Below, in pieces: positions 1 to 8,596 of a stretch of 64,000 nucleotides of DNA. The notes under the pieces were generated by a model. It did not search any database and was not told where the DNA came from. It worked only from the letters and a program-made list of their open reading frames with translations. Source of the stretch: Jongsikchunia kroppenstedtii DSM 45133 (GTDB lineage: Bacteria; Actinomycetota; Actinomycetes; Mycobacteriales; Mycobacteriaceae). Position 1 is the stretch's first letter, and the number at the start of each line of letters is the position of its first letter. The DNA lies in NCBI RefSeq assembly GCF_000380485.1, contig NZ_AQYG01000046.1, positions 173,703-237,702 on the forward strand, given 5' to 3'. Position numbers and translations under genes: made by a program.

Positions 1-732
1 GGGGAAAGCGGCTTCCCCGTGGTCCAGCTGCACGGCCTCACGTCCTGCGTGGCGGCTGATCGGCTCGACCTGGCACACGACGTGCACGGCGCACGGGTCA
101 TCCGCTACGACGCACGCGGCCACGGGAAGTCCACCGGACGCAAGGTCCCCGAGGACTATCGCTGGGAAGCGCTCGCCGACGACCTGCTGCAGGTGCTCGA
201 CCACTACTTCCCCGGCGAGCAGGTGTACGGCATCGGCACATCGATGGGCACCGGGACGCTGCTGCACGCCGCGCTCGTCGACCGGAACCGCTTCTGCGGG
301 CTGACGCTGTCGGCCCCGCCCACTGCGTGGGAGACCCGGGCGATGCAGGGCGACTTCTATCGAGATACCGCCGCTCTCATCGAATCTCAGGGTGTCGACG
401 CATTCATCGCATTGGCCAAGGACGCTCCCCGGCCTCCGGCCCTGGCCGACTATCCGTTCACCGAACCCGGTGTCGCCGAGGATGTGTTCCCGTCGGTGTT
501 CCGCGGCGCGGCGCTCACCGATCTTCCCGATCGCGAGGACATCGCGCAGATCACCGTGCCGGCCCTGGTGCTGCCGTGGAGCGACGACCCCGGACATCCG
601 CTGTCAACGGCGGAGTCGCTGACGAGCATCATGCCCAACGCCACGATGTCCGTGGCGCACAACCCGACTGAGCGGGACGCGTGGCGTGGGCTCGTCCGCG
701 ACCACGTCGCCCGCGTTACTGTCGCCGGCTGA
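1..732 (+). CDS. alpha/beta hydrolase (5'-truncated by window edge)
   Basis: This is an alpha/beta-hydrolase-fold enzyme of unknown substrate. The reading frame is already open at base 1 and reads G-E-S-G-F-P before the first possible internal start (GTG at 19), so the true start lies left of the window. The early V-V-Q-L-H-G strand with its oxyanion-loop His-Gly is typical of the fold, as is the nucleophile elbow G-T-S-M-G around residue 84 (counting from base 1). The acid could be the Asp of S-D-D-P-G-H-P and the base His the one in V-A-H-N-P near the C-terminus, but the His context is unusual. The 3' end overlaps the convergent methyltransferase by 17 bp. Esterase, lipase or C-C hydrolase activity cannot be told apart. 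Confidence 0.8.
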   Translation, partial: GESGFPVVQLHGLTSCVAADRLDLAHDVHGARVIRYDARGHGKSTGRKVPEDYRWEALADDLLQVLDHYFPGEQVYGIGTSMGTGTLLHAALVDRNRFCGLTLSAPPTAWETRAMQGDFYRDTAALIESQGVDAFIALAKDAPRPPALADYPFTEPGVAEDVFPSVFRGAALTDLPDREDIAQITVPALVLPWSDDPGHPLSTAESLTSIMPNATMSVAHNPTERDAWRGLVRDHVARVTVAG

Positions 733-1381
733 TTCCGTCAGCGGAGACGTCGCACACCAGCAGATGGAACGCGCCGGAATCCGCGCTCAGACGGCGGTCC
801 TCGACGTCGGCGAATCCAGCCTGGCGGAGTACGCCGATGACCTCCTCGATCGGTCGCAGGCGAAATCCGTGCTGGGTGAACGGCATCTTCGTCATCTGCG
901 CGGGATCGCCGACGCCGAGCACCAACCGGCCGGTCGGCCGCAGCACCCGAACGATCTCGCCGACAGCGGCGGCGAGGTCCTCGATGAAGTAGATCGTGTT
1001 CGTCGAGATGATCGCGTCCACCGATGCGTCATCCAGTGGAAGGCTCTCCATCCGCGCGTCATGAAGCACCAGGTGACCGGTCGCGATGTCGTCGGAGAAT
1101 CGCCGTCGCGCGTCCGCGAGCATGGTCGCCGACAGTTCGACCCCGTGCACCGAGCCGGCGGCGTCGACGCGGCGGAGCAGCAGATCAAGCCCAACACCGC
1201 CGCCGAAGCCGATATCGGCGACCACCACACCGGGCGCCGCGGTGTCGATGGCCTCGACCGCCGCGGTCACGATCGATCGGTTACCGCGATTGAGCAGCCG
1301 CCCCACCACGCCGCCCACGACACCGGACGGCTCGCCGAGCTGACCCGCAAGGCCGGACATCGCGCGATCGATAAGCCACAT
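716..1381 (-). CDS. class I SAM-dependent methyltransferase
   Basis: A 221-residue SAM-dependent methyltransferase of the Methyltransf_11 type. Motif I is the glycine-rich V-A-D-I-G-F-G-G-G-V-G segment near residue 55. It is followed by an acidic residue at the end of beta-2 (G-V-E-L-S) and by the later L-P-L-D-D-A-S-V-D strand. The start is placed at ATG 1381, because a longer frame would run into the upstream aldehyde dehydrogenase and gives no homologous sequence. No clear Shine-Dalgarno is seen. It lies 43 bp downstream of the ALDH on the same strand, so it is probably the last gene of the ectoine-catabolism operon, although no methyltransferase is part of the known pathway. Substrate unknown. 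Confidence 0.8.
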   Translation of the reverse strand: MWLIDRAMSGLAGQLGEPSGVVGGVVGRLLNRGNRSIVTAAVEAIDTAAPGVVVADIGFGGGVGLDLLLRRVDAAGSVHGVELSATMLADARRRFSDDIATGHLVLHDARMESLPLDDASVDAIISTNTIYFIEDLAAAVGEIVRVLRPTGRLVLGVGDPAQMTKMPFTQHGFRLRPIEEVIGVLRQAGFADVEDRRLSADSGAFHLLVCDVSADGISRRQ

Positions 1382-1424
1382 GACTACATTCAAACAGGAA
1401 AGCGACACATCGGACGCCCCCGCG

Positions 1425-2801
1425 TCACTCCCGCTTCGGGCCGACCCACACCTGCTGCGCATTGACGAATTCGTGGATGCCGGCCTTGCCCAGCTCCCGC
1501 CCATAGCCCGACCGGCCGACGCCGCCGCTCGGCAGCCGGGGGTCGGTCTTGACGATGCCGTTGACCGCCACCTGTCCGGCCACGATCTCGCGCGCCAACG
1601 CCTCGCCACGTTCCGGCGTGCTCCAGACGCTGGCGGCCAGTCCGTAGCGAGTGTCGTTCGCGAGCAGGACCGCATGCTCGGAATCGACCGCGCGCATCAC
1701 GACGGCCACCGGCCCGAACGTCTCCTCGACGCACGCCGTCATCCCCGTTCGTACCTCAGTCAGCAACGTCACCGGGTAGAAGAACCCTGCGCCCGTGGGG
1801 ATTTCACCGCCCAATAGACAGTGGGCGCCCGCTGCCACCGTCTCCGTCACCTGCCTGTGCAGCTGGTCTCGAAGGTCTCCGCGGGCGATCGGCCCGACCT
1901 GCGTCGACGCGTCCCGCGGGTCGCCGACCACCAAGGCTGCCAACCGTTCCCCGAGCAGTGCCACGAATTCGTCATGCACCGCGGATTCGACGATGACGCG
2001 CTTGGCGGCGATACATGACTGCCCCGCATTGATGATTCGCGACAGCGCCACGACATCGGCCGCCTGCTCGAGATCGGCGTCGGCAAGGACGATGCACGGA
2101 TCCGAGCCGCCGAGCTCCAGTACCGACGGCTTGATCTCGCTCCCTGCTATCGCCGCGACCGCGGAGCCGCCGCGGTCGGAGCCGGTGAACGAGACCGCCC
2201 GGATCCGGGGGTGACGAATCGCTCGCTCCACATCTGCGGTGGCCGCCGGTAACGATGCGAAAACCCCTTCCGGGGCTCCGGATTCGCGAAAGACGCGGTC
2301 GATCGCAGCAGCGCAGCCGGGGACGTGCGGGTCGTGCTTCATGACGCAGGTATTGCCGGCCATCAGGGCCGGCGCACAGAATCGGAAAGCCAGCCAGAAG
2401 GGGGCATTCCACGGCAGGATGCCGAGGACCGGCCCCAGCGGCAAATACTGCACGTAGCTGCGCGCGGCATCCGATTCGATGACGTCGTCGGCAAGATAGT
2501 CGGCTCCGTGCTCGGCGTAGTGATCTGCCGCCCAGGCGGCCTTCTCCACCTCGCCGCGGGCCTCGCCGATCGGCTTGCCCATCTCCTCGGTCATCAGCAT
2601 CGCGTACTCGTCGCCGCCGGCCCGCAGACGTCCGGCCACCTCGCGCAGCAGGTCGGCCCGATCGGCGAATGCTGTTCTGTGCCAGCCGTCGTACGCCTGT
2701 CCGGCCCGGCCGATGATGCCGTCGATGTCCCCGGCAGTGGCGGCCGGTATCTCGCGAATCACCTCACCGCTGGTGGGATCGGTCGCGATCAGGGATGTCA
2801 T
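1425..2801 (-). CDS. doeC: NAD(P)-dependent aldehyde dehydrogenase (probable aspartate-semialdehyde dehydrogenase of ectoine catabolism, DoeC-like)
   Basis: A 458-residue aldehyde dehydrogenase of the succinate-semialdehyde dehydrogenase (GabD) branch. Visible ALDH landmarks are W-N-A-P-F with the oxyanion Asn132, the general base Glu229 in V-L-E-L-G-G, the nucleophile Cys263 in G-Q-S-C-I, and the C-terminal S-G-Y-G-R-E-L-G. ATG 2801 has a GGAGG Shine-Dalgarno about 7 nt upstream and overlaps the upstream doeA stop (ATGA), indicating translational coupling. The context with DoeA, DoeD and DoeB-like genes points to oxidation of aspartate semialdehyde to aspartate, the last step of ectoine degradation. 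From sequence alone it could equally be a succinate-semialdehyde dehydrogenase, so the doeC symbol rests on the neighbourhood. Confidence 0.85.
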   Translation of the reverse strand: MTSLIATDPTSGEVIREIPAATAGDIDGIIGRAGQAYDGWHRTAFADRADLLREVAGRLRAGGDEYAMLMTEEMGKPIGEARGEVEKAAWAADHYAEHGADYLADDVIESDAARSYVQYLPLGPVLGILPWNAPFWLAFRFCAPALMAGNTCVMKHDPHVPGCAAAIDRVFRESGAPEGVFASLPAATADVERAIRHPRIRAVSFTGSDRGGSAVAAIAGSEIKPSVLELGGSDPCIVLADADLEQAADVVALSRIINAGQSCIAAKRVIVESAVHDEFVALLGERLAALVVGDPRDASTQVGPIARGDLRDQLHRQVTETVAAGAHCLLGGEIPTGAGFFYPVTLLTEVRTGMTACVEETFGPVAVVMRAVDSEHAVLLANDTRYGLAASVWSTPERGEALAREIVAGQVAVNGIVKTDPRLPSGGVGRSGYGRELGKAGIHEFVNAQQVWVGPKRE

Positions 2802-4000
2802 TGCGTCACCTCCTGGGTGGCGACGAGCTGGGGCGCGGCGTCGTGCACCGTGAAGTCCTCGTCGAGCGTGAAGAACGACTCGCAGCCGTCGTCGGTGACC
2901 CTGATCGTGTCGGAGATCCCGACGGTCTTGTCCCCATCCACACCCCACATCCACGGGATGACGTGGAATGTCATCCCCGGCTCCAGCGCGGTGAAGTCGC
3001 CCGGATTGAGGCTGAGGATGTACCCCTCGTCCCAGGATGGCGGGAAGGCGATCCCAATCGAGTAGCCGGATCTGGTGACGAGCCGCGCGCCGACCGTGTT
3101 GTCGGAGATCACCCGGCGCACAATGGAATCCGCGTCCGATACGGTCAGACCCGGCCGCATCACCGATTTGAGCTCTGCCAGTGCGAGTTTCATCCGTTCC
3201 TGAGCCGCGTGCATCGAATCGGTGAGCTGGCCCGCGACCACCGTACGCATCAGCGCGGTGTGGTAGCGGCGGTAGCAGCCGCCGACTTCCAGGAACACGT
3301 GTTCGCCGGGCTCGATCGTGCGGCCCTCCCACGTCGCATGACCGATCATGCTGCGCGGCCCGGATGCGACATACGGCATTACGGCGGGGAATTCGCCACC
3401 CGCGCGGAACATCGCCGCGCTGATCTCCGCCGCGACCTCGTTCTCAGTGACGCCGGGCACCGCGGCCGCCAGTCCCGCTGCCATGCCGGCCTCCGCAGCA
3501 CGCGCGGCCTTGCGCATGATGTCGATCTCGACGTCGGACTTGCATGCCCGCCCCGCTTCGACGATGCCGAAACAGTCCATCAGGACTCCCTGCTGGAACG
3601 AGGTATGCACGCGGTCTTGCTGATACGCCGGGAAGAAGTAGCTATTGCGTTCGTAGCCAACACGTTTCGTTCCCAGGCCCGACTGGTTCAGGGCGAGCAC
3701 CAGTTCTTGGATCGCGTCGCCGGTGTCGGGATAGGGGCGGGTGCGCTCGACCCAGGTGCGGGCGATCACGTTCGACTCCTCCATGGCGCGCGTGATCATC
3801 ACCGGCTCGTCATCGAGCGGCACCACCAGCGCCTGGAAGAACGAATAACCGGTGGTCTGATAGTCGGTGAGATACATCAGGTTCTCGGGATCGGTGATCA
3901 CCACCGCGTCAAGATGCCTGCGCTCCATGCGTTCTCGGAGATCGCCGAGACGGCGCTCGTATTCGGCGATCGGGAATGTCATGTCGTCGCGGGCCCTCAT
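2798..4000 (-). CDS. doeA: ectoine hydrolase DoeA/EutD-like (M24 peptidase fold)
   Basis: A 400-residue protein of the M24 creatinase/prolidase fold. An N-terminal creatinase-type domain covers roughly residues 1-155 and the pita-bread domain the rest. In metal-dependent M24 peptidases the first two metal ligands are Asp. Here the corresponding places read L-E-V-G (Glu238) and Y-H-T-A-L (Ala249), so the site does not look like a dinuclear metal centre. This fits ectoine hydrolases, which open the pyrimidine ring of ectoine without the normal metal site. It is coupled by ATGA overlaps to the transaminase upstream and the ALDH downstream. A downstream in-frame ATG at residue 7 is an alternative start. 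The product would be N-acetyl-2,4-diaminobutyrate. Confidence 0.85.
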   Translation of the reverse strand: MRARDDMTFPIAEYERRLGDLRERMERRHLDAVVITDPENLMYLTDYQTTGYSFFQALVVPLDDEPVMITRAMEESNVIARTWVERTRPYPDTGDAIQELVLALNQSGLGTKRVGYERNSYFFPAYQQDRVHTSFQQGVLMDCFGIVEAGRACKSDVEIDIMRKAARAAEAGMAAGLAAAVPGVTENEVAAEISAAMFRAGGEFPAVMPYVASGPRSMIGHATWEGRTIEPGEHVFLEVGGCYRRYHTALMRTVVAGQLTDSMHAAQERMKLALAELKSVMRPGLTVSDADSIVRRVISDNTVGARLVTRSGYSIGIAFPPSWDEGYILSLNPGDFTALEPGMTFHVIPWMWGVDGDKTVGISDTIRVTDDGCESFFTLDEDFTVHDAAPQLVATQEVTQ

Positions 4001-5250
4001 CGCAGCGCCTCCGCCACCGCATCGGCCAGGATGTCGAGGCCTTCGGCGAGGTCGTCGTCACCGATGGTGAGCGGTGGAATCGCCTTGAGGACACGACCGC
4101 CGGAGCCGCACGGTCCGATCAACAGCCCGCGGTCGAACGCCGCCGACTGCACTCGTTTGGCAAGCTCGCCGTCGGCGACATCGAGGCCCTGCAGCATCCC
4201 CCGTCCCCGTACTTCCCAGTCCCGCTCGGGATATTCGGCCGCGATCGCGACCAGCCGCTCCCCCATCACCTCGCCCTTGCGCGCGACGTCGCCCATCAAC
4301 TCGTCGTCGGTGAAGTAGTCGAGCGCCACGGCCCCGGCGACCAACGACAGTCCCTGCCCACGGAACGTCCCCGTATGCGCCCCCGGGCTCCAATGCTGGT
4401 CGACCTCAGGCTTGTTCAGGTTCATCGCGATCGGCGTGCCATAGCCGCCCAGACCCTTTGCGAGCGTGATGATATCCGGATCGAGGTCGAAGCCGTCGAA
4501 GCTGAAATAGCTTCCGGTACGGCCGCATCCGGCCTGAATGTCGTCAATGATGAACAAGGCGTCGACGTCGCGCGCCAGTTGCTGGACGTCCCGCAGCCAC
4601 TGCGCGCTGGCCACGTTCACCCCGCCCTCCGCTTGCACCGCTTCGACCAGGATTGCGGCCGGCGCCGCGATACCGCTGGAGGAGTCGGCGAGCGCGGCGG
4701 CGTAGTCGCTGAGAGCCGTCTTGCCGCCCGGCGCGGTCTCGTAGGGCAGTCGATGGATATCGCGCAGCGGCACGCCGGCCCACTTGCGGAAAGCGTCGTT
4801 CGCGGTCGCGGCCAGCGATCCCAGCGTCATCCCGTGGAAACCGTGGCTGAATGCCACCACCTCTCGCCGCCCGGTGACGAGTCGTGCCAGCTTCAAGGCG
4901 GCTTCGACGGCATTGGTGCCGGTGGGTCCGGTGAACTGCATCCGGTGTTCCATCCCGCGCGGCGCCAGGATGACGTCGTGGAACTTGCTGATGAAGTCGC
5001 GTTTGGTGGTCGTGTACATGTCGAGGCTGTGCGCGATTCCGTCGGCCTCGAGGAAGTCGATCATCGCGCGCTTCATCCGCGGATTGTTGTGACCGAAGTT
5101 GAGGACGCCGGCGCCGGCGAAGAAGTCGATATATGACCGGCCCTCCTCGTCGATCTGCCTGGCGTTCGACGCCGATTGGAAGACGGTCGGAAACGAGCGG
5201 CTGTACGCCCGGACTTCCGACTCCCATTGCTCGAATGCTGCGGTGTCCAT
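3997..5250 (-). CDS. doeD: class III aminotransferase, diaminobutyrate transaminase DoeD-like
   Basis: A 417-residue PLP-dependent class III aminotransferase. The N-terminal F-P-T-V-F segment and the F-F-A-G-A-G-V-L-N-F-G-H-N-N-P block around residues 43-57 are hallmarks of the EctB/DoeD diaminobutyrate-2-oxoglutarate transaminase group. The PLP Asp lies in the F-I-I-D-D-I-Q segment and the Schiff-base Lys is Lys265 in L-A-K-G-L-G-G-Y-G. ATG 5250 has an AAGGAGA ribosome site. The gene is coupled to doeA by an ATGA overlap. No ectA or ectC lies nearby, so the catabolic direction (diaminobutyrate to aspartate semialdehyde) is favoured over ectoine synthesis. Confidence 0.88.
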   Translation of the reverse strand: MDTAAFEQWESEVRAYSRSFPTVFQSASNARQIDEEGRSYIDFFAGAGVLNFGHNNPRMKRAMIDFLEADGIAHSLDMYTTTKRDFISKFHDVILAPRGMEHRMQFTGPTGTNAVEAALKLARLVTGRREVVAFSHGFHGMTLGSLAATANDAFRKWAGVPLRDIHRLPYETAPGGKTALSDYAAALADSSSGIAAPAAILVEAVQAEGGVNVASAQWLRDVQQLARDVDALFIIDDIQAGCGRTGSYFSFDGFDLDPDIITLAKGLGGYGTPIAMNLNKPEVDQHWSPGAHTGTFRGQGLSLVAGAVALDYFTDDELMGDVARKGEVMGERLVAIAAEYPERDWEVRGRGMLQGLDVADGELAKRVQSAAFDRGLLIGPCGSGGRVLKAIPPLTIGDDDLAEGLDILADAVAEALR

Positions 5251-5295
5251 CGTGACGGTCTCCTTCTCGTTGGATGTAATGCGGCTCTTTCCCTT

Positions 5296-6480
5296 TCAGG
5301 CGATGCGGGCCGGTTCGGCAACGCCGGCCAGTCCGATCAGGATGCGCGCGACCGGGTCGATCAGTCGGTCGTCGAAGTCGTAGCGGGCGCTGTGCAGTGG
5401 AACCCCGGCGTCCTCCGGTGAGCCCCCGATCAGCGCGAATGCGCCCGGAATGCGCTGCAGGTAGTAGCTGAAGTCCTCCGACGCCATCACCGGCGCGACC
5501 GAGTCGTGACGCGACCAGCCATCACCGAATTCGGCCGCCAGTCGGCCACGCAGCTCAGCGGCCGGTTCCGGATGGTTCACCGTGGCGCCGTAGCGGGCGG
5601 TGGTTTCGACGGCGGCGTCCACGCCATGCGCCGCGGCGACGGCGGTGGATATCTCGGCAATGAGATCGAAAACATGATCGCGCACATGGTCATTCGCCAC
5701 GCGGACGCTGCCCGCGAGCTCGGCGTCGTCCGGTGTGACGGTGGCGGCCGCCTCCGCTCGCAGCGAGGTCACCGCCACCACCGCCGACGACTGCGGCGAC
5801 AGCCGGCGTGCCACGATCTGTTGCAGCGCAACGGTGATCGCCGCGGCGGCCAGCACGGGGTCGCGGGTGGCCTCGGGCTGCGAGGCATGTCCGCCCTGCC
5901 CGCGGACGCCTATCTGGAAAGTTCCGTTCGCAGACATGACCGGACCATTCGGGCAGATCGCCTGGCCCAGCGGCAGACCCGGCCAGTTGTGCCAGCCGAA
6001 CACCGCCTCGACCGGCCGCACGTCGGGAGCGCCGGCAAGGCAGCCGTCGGCGATCATTTCCCGCGCACCGTGGCCGCCCTCCTCGGCGGGTTGGAACAGC
6101 AACGTCACCGGCCCCGGTAGGTCGGCCTCGTGCAGTTTCAGCCAGCGAGCAACGGCGAGCAACGTCGCCGTATGCCCGTCGTGTCCGCAGGCATGCATCA
6201 CGCCGGGTTGCTGCGACCGGTAGGCATGATCGGCATCCTCGGCGATGGGCATGGCGTCTAGATCGGCGCGAAGAGCGATATGGCGGCCATCGGCACCGGC
6301 CGCGAGTTGCGCGACGGTCCCGGTGCCGGCGCACGGGCGATACTCGATGCCCATGTCGTCGAGCGCGGCGCGAACGGTGTGGGCAGTATCGACTTCAGCC
6401 CATGCGAGTTCCGGGCGTTGGTGCAGATCGTGGCGGAGTCGCTTGGCCCCGGCCACGACCGTGGGCCATTCATCTCGCAT
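5296..6480 (-). CDS. doeB2: M20-family amidohydrolase, probable N-acetyl-diaminobutyrate deacetylase (DoeB2-like)
   Basis: A 394-residue M20D metallo-amidohydrolase of the IAA-amino-acid/hippurate hydrolase type. Metal and catalytic motifs are H-A-C-G-H-D-G-H (Cys98, His100), F-Q-P-A-E-E-G (Glu133/134), G-W-H-N-W-P-G (His164) and the late M-A-S-E-D-F-S-Y-Y. The start at ATG 6480 is preferred because GAGGAAG sits just upstream; an ATG 66 bp further out lacks a ribosome site. It is the first gene of the doe operon, with doeD 45 bp downstream. In this context it would remove the acetyl group from N-acetyl-2,4-diaminobutyrate. The classical DoeB is an AstE/AspA-type enzyme, so this is the alternative M20 form. 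Confidence 0.82.
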   Translation of the reverse strand: MRDEWPTVVAGAKRLRHDLHQRPELAWAEVDTAHTVRAALDDMGIEYRPCAGTGTVAQLAAGADGRHIALRADLDAMPIAEDADHAYRSQQPGVMHACGHDGHTATLLAVARWLKLHEADLPGPVTLLFQPAEEGGHGAREMIADGCLAGAPDVRPVEAVFGWHNWPGLPLGQAICPNGPVMSANGTFQIGVRGQGGHASQPEATRDPVLAAAAITVALQQIVARRLSPQSSAVVAVTSLRAEAAATVTPDDAELAGSVRVANDHVRDHVFDLIAEISTAVAAAHGVDAAVETTARYGATVNHPEPAAELRGRLAAEFGDGWSRHDSVAPVMASEDFSYYLQRIPGAFALIGGSPEDAGVPLHSARYDFDDRLIDPVARILIGLAGVAEPARIA

Positions 6481-6524
6481 GCGACTTCCTCGGTCGACGC
6501 CCGTCTCGGTCGGTTCCAACGTAC

Positions 6525-6535
6525 CTTGAATCAAG
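6525..6535. promoter_or_regulatory. short palindrome CTTGAATCAAG upstream of the doe operon
   Basis: An odd-length perfect palindrome, CTTGA-A-TCAAG, lies 45 bp upstream of the doeB2 start in the 241-bp divergent region shared with the VOC gene at 6722. It could be an operator for the doe operon. No AsnC/DoeX or EnuR-type regulator gene is adjacent, so the regulator is unknown. The rest of the intergenic region shows no other convincing element. Confidence 0.3.
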
Positions 6536-6721
6536 AAGGGCCGCATCCGATAGGCGATGACGGACGAAATACCTTATCGCCGAATAGTATTCAGCAAAGT
6601 TGTCGCTGACAGAGCGGTGTCGACGACGATCGAGTTTCGATGTGCAATGCGCGTGATACGCAGCACGATTCGGCCCGATCGGCTGGTTGACCGACCCTCG
6701 CATCCGTGATCGGATCATGCG

Positions 6722-7066
6722 ATGAGGATCGAACGCATCGCACCCATCTTGACCGTCAACGACGTTGCGACCGCGATTCAAGAGCACACCGGAGTGCTCG
6801 GAATGCACGTCGTGATGGACATGGGTTGGATCGCGTTCCTCGCCAACGACAGCGGCCTCCAGATCGGCCTGATGACCAGCGATGCGACCGCCCCCGTCAA
6901 CCCGGATGTCTCCGTCTTCGTCGACGATGTGGAGGCAGCCCACAATGCGGCACTCGAGTCCGGCGTGGAGATCGTGCACCCCCTGTCGTCCGAGGAATGG
7001 GGTGTGCGCCGATTCTTCTATCGGGACTCGTCCGGTCGGGTGATCAACGTCGGCACTCATATCTGA
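6722..7066 (+). CDS. VOC (glyoxalase/bleomycin resistance) superfamily protein
   Basis: A 114-residue vicinal-oxygen-chelate protein made of two beta-alpha-beta-beta-beta modules (roughly residues 1-55 and 60-114). It has the usual late R-R-F-F-Y-R-D-S-S-G-R-V-I-N-V strand. VOC proteins act as lyases, dioxygenases or drug-binding proteins; no substrate can be assigned. The stop overlaps the ATG of the FAD monooxygenase (TGATG), so the two are co-translated and probably work in one small detoxification or aromatic-oxidation unit. It is divergent from the doe operon. Confidence 0.8.
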   Translation: MRIERIAPILTVNDVATAIQEHTGVLGMHVVMDMGWIAFLANDSGLQIGLMTSDATAPVNPDVSVFVDDVEAAHNAALESGVEIVHPLSSEEWGVRRFFYRDSSGRVINVGTHI

Positions 7067-8592
7067 TGGCCGGTCCGATGCTCGACGTGCTGGTCATCGG
7101 GGCGGGCCCCACCGGGCTCGCCGCGGCACTCGAGCTCGCGCGGCGGGACGTCGCCGTGCGCATCATCGACGCCGCCGACCGACCGTTCGGCGGGTCACGC
7201 GGCAAGGGGGTCACTGCGCGCACCCAGGAGATCTTCGATGATCTGGGAGTCATCGACGATCTGGAACGGGTCGGATGGCGGCATCAACCGCGACGGGTCA
7301 CGGTCGGCGGCAAGGTGGTCAGTGATTCGGCGCCGGATGCGGGTGCCGAGCCGACGCCCGACCGGCCCTATCCGTCGGGCCTGATACTGCCGCAGTGGAG
7401 AACCGAAGAGATACTGCGAAACCGGCTGCGCGAGAGCGACATCCAGGTCGACTATGGCGTTCGCGCGATCTCCGCCGACGTGGTCGATGATCACGTGCAG
7501 GTGACCACGGAACGCGATTCACTGCGCGCTCGGTACGTCATCGGCTGCGATGGCGGCCACAGCGGGGTACGCGAGTGGATCGGCGCCCGGTTCGACGGCC
7601 ACGGCGGAATGCAGGCGATGTATGTCGGCGACGTCGAGGTGGCCGGCCTCGCGCCTGATCGCTGGTACCAATGGACCGATCCCACAGCGGGATTCGCGGC
7701 CCTCTGCCCGTTCCGCGACTCGGCCACGTGGCAGTTCCAGGGGGTCCAGTTCGCCGCCTTCGACAACGACGGCGAGTTTGCCGAACCATCGCTGGACACC
7801 CTGCAGCAGACGCTGAACGCAGTGACCGGAGAGCGGGCGATACAGCTGTCCGCGCCGACCTGGATGTCACGATGGCGAGTCAACGTCCGACTGTCCGACC
7901 GGTTCCGCGAGGGCCGGATGTTCCTCGCGGGCGATGCCGCACATGTTCACTCCCCGGCGGGCGGACTGGGCATGAACACCGGCATCCAGGACGCCTACAA
8001 CCTGGGTTGGAAGCTCGCCGCCGTCCTCGATGGCCGGGCCGACGAGCGACTACTGGAAACTTATGCGACCGAACGGGTCCCGATCGCCGAATGGACACTG
8101 GGCGTCAGCACCGCCGGACTCGAGAAGATGACCGCTGCCATGCAGGATTCGACGGCCACCACGCTGATCCCGGCGACCGAGGACGGACAGCAGCTCGGCC
8201 TGGGCTATCGCTGGAGTTCCTTGTCACATCAGACCGATGCCTACGAAACACGTTCGGGCGGAGTGCAAGCCGGCGACCGTGCTCCCGATGGACGCTGCAC
8301 CGGCCCGGACGGCAACATCATTCGGCTCTTCGACGCGTTCCGCGGAACGCACGCGGCAGTGCTCGGGATCGGCGACGCCGCCGAAGCGGCTCAGGCACTG
8401 ACATTGCGTGTGAACGTCGGACACACCCGCACGGTGACAAGCGACATCGATCAGACGCGAAATATTTACTGCGGCAGCAGTACTGGTGGACTGTATGTCG
8501 TTCGTCCGGACGGCTATATCGGCTTCGCCGGCACGGCGGACGACGACGGAGAGGCGGCGGCCTATCTGCACCTCATCGGCGCCGCCGACTAG
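7066..8592 (+). CDS. FAD-dependent aromatic/polyketide hydroxylase
   Basis: A 508-residue class A flavoprotein monooxygenase (PheA/TfdB, rifampicin-monooxygenase type). The N-terminal dinucleotide fold is V-I-G-A-G-P-T-G-L. The G-C-D-G-G-H-S-G-V-R segment around residue 165 is the DG motif. The GD motif is L-A-G-D-A-A-H-V-H-S-P-A-G-G followed by G-M-N-T-G-I-Q-D-A around residue 290-310. A thioredoxin-like C-terminal domain follows from about residue 390. ATG 7066 overlaps the stop of the VOC gene, which fixes the start; the frame is open further upstream but overlaps that gene. It would hydroxylate an aromatic or polyketide compound with NAD(P)H and O2. Confidence 0.88.
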   Translation: MAGPMLDVLVIGAGPTGLAAALELARRDVAVRIIDAADRPFGGSRGKGVTARTQEIFDDLGVIDDLERVGWRHQPRRVTVGGKVVSDSAPDAGAEPTPDRPYPSGLILPQWRTEEILRNRLRESDIQVDYGVRAISADVVDDHVQVTTERDSLRARYVIGCDGGHSGVREWIGARFDGHGGMQAMYVGDVEVAGLAPDRWYQWTDPTAGFAALCPFRDSATWQFQGVQFAAFDNDGEFAEPSLDTLQQTLNAVTGERAIQLSAPTWMSRWRVNVRLSDRFREGRMFLAGDAAHVHSPAGGLGMNTGIQDAYNLGWKLAAVLDGRADERLLETYATERVPIAEWTLGVSTAGLEKMTAAMQDSTATTLIPATEDGQQLGLGYRWSSLSHQTDAYETRSGGVQAGDRAPDGRCTGPDGNIIRLFDAFRGTHAAVLGIGDAAEAAQALTLRVNVGHTRTVTSDIDQTRNIYCGSSTGGLYVVRPDGYIGFAGTADDDGEAAAYLHLIGAAD

Positions 8593-8596
8593 GCTC

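Noticed and set aside
1425..3332. 635-codon version of the first aldehyde dehydrogenase
   Set aside because: The extra N-terminal part is antisense-like low-complexity sequence within doeA; ATG 2801 with GGAGG and ATGA overlap is far better.
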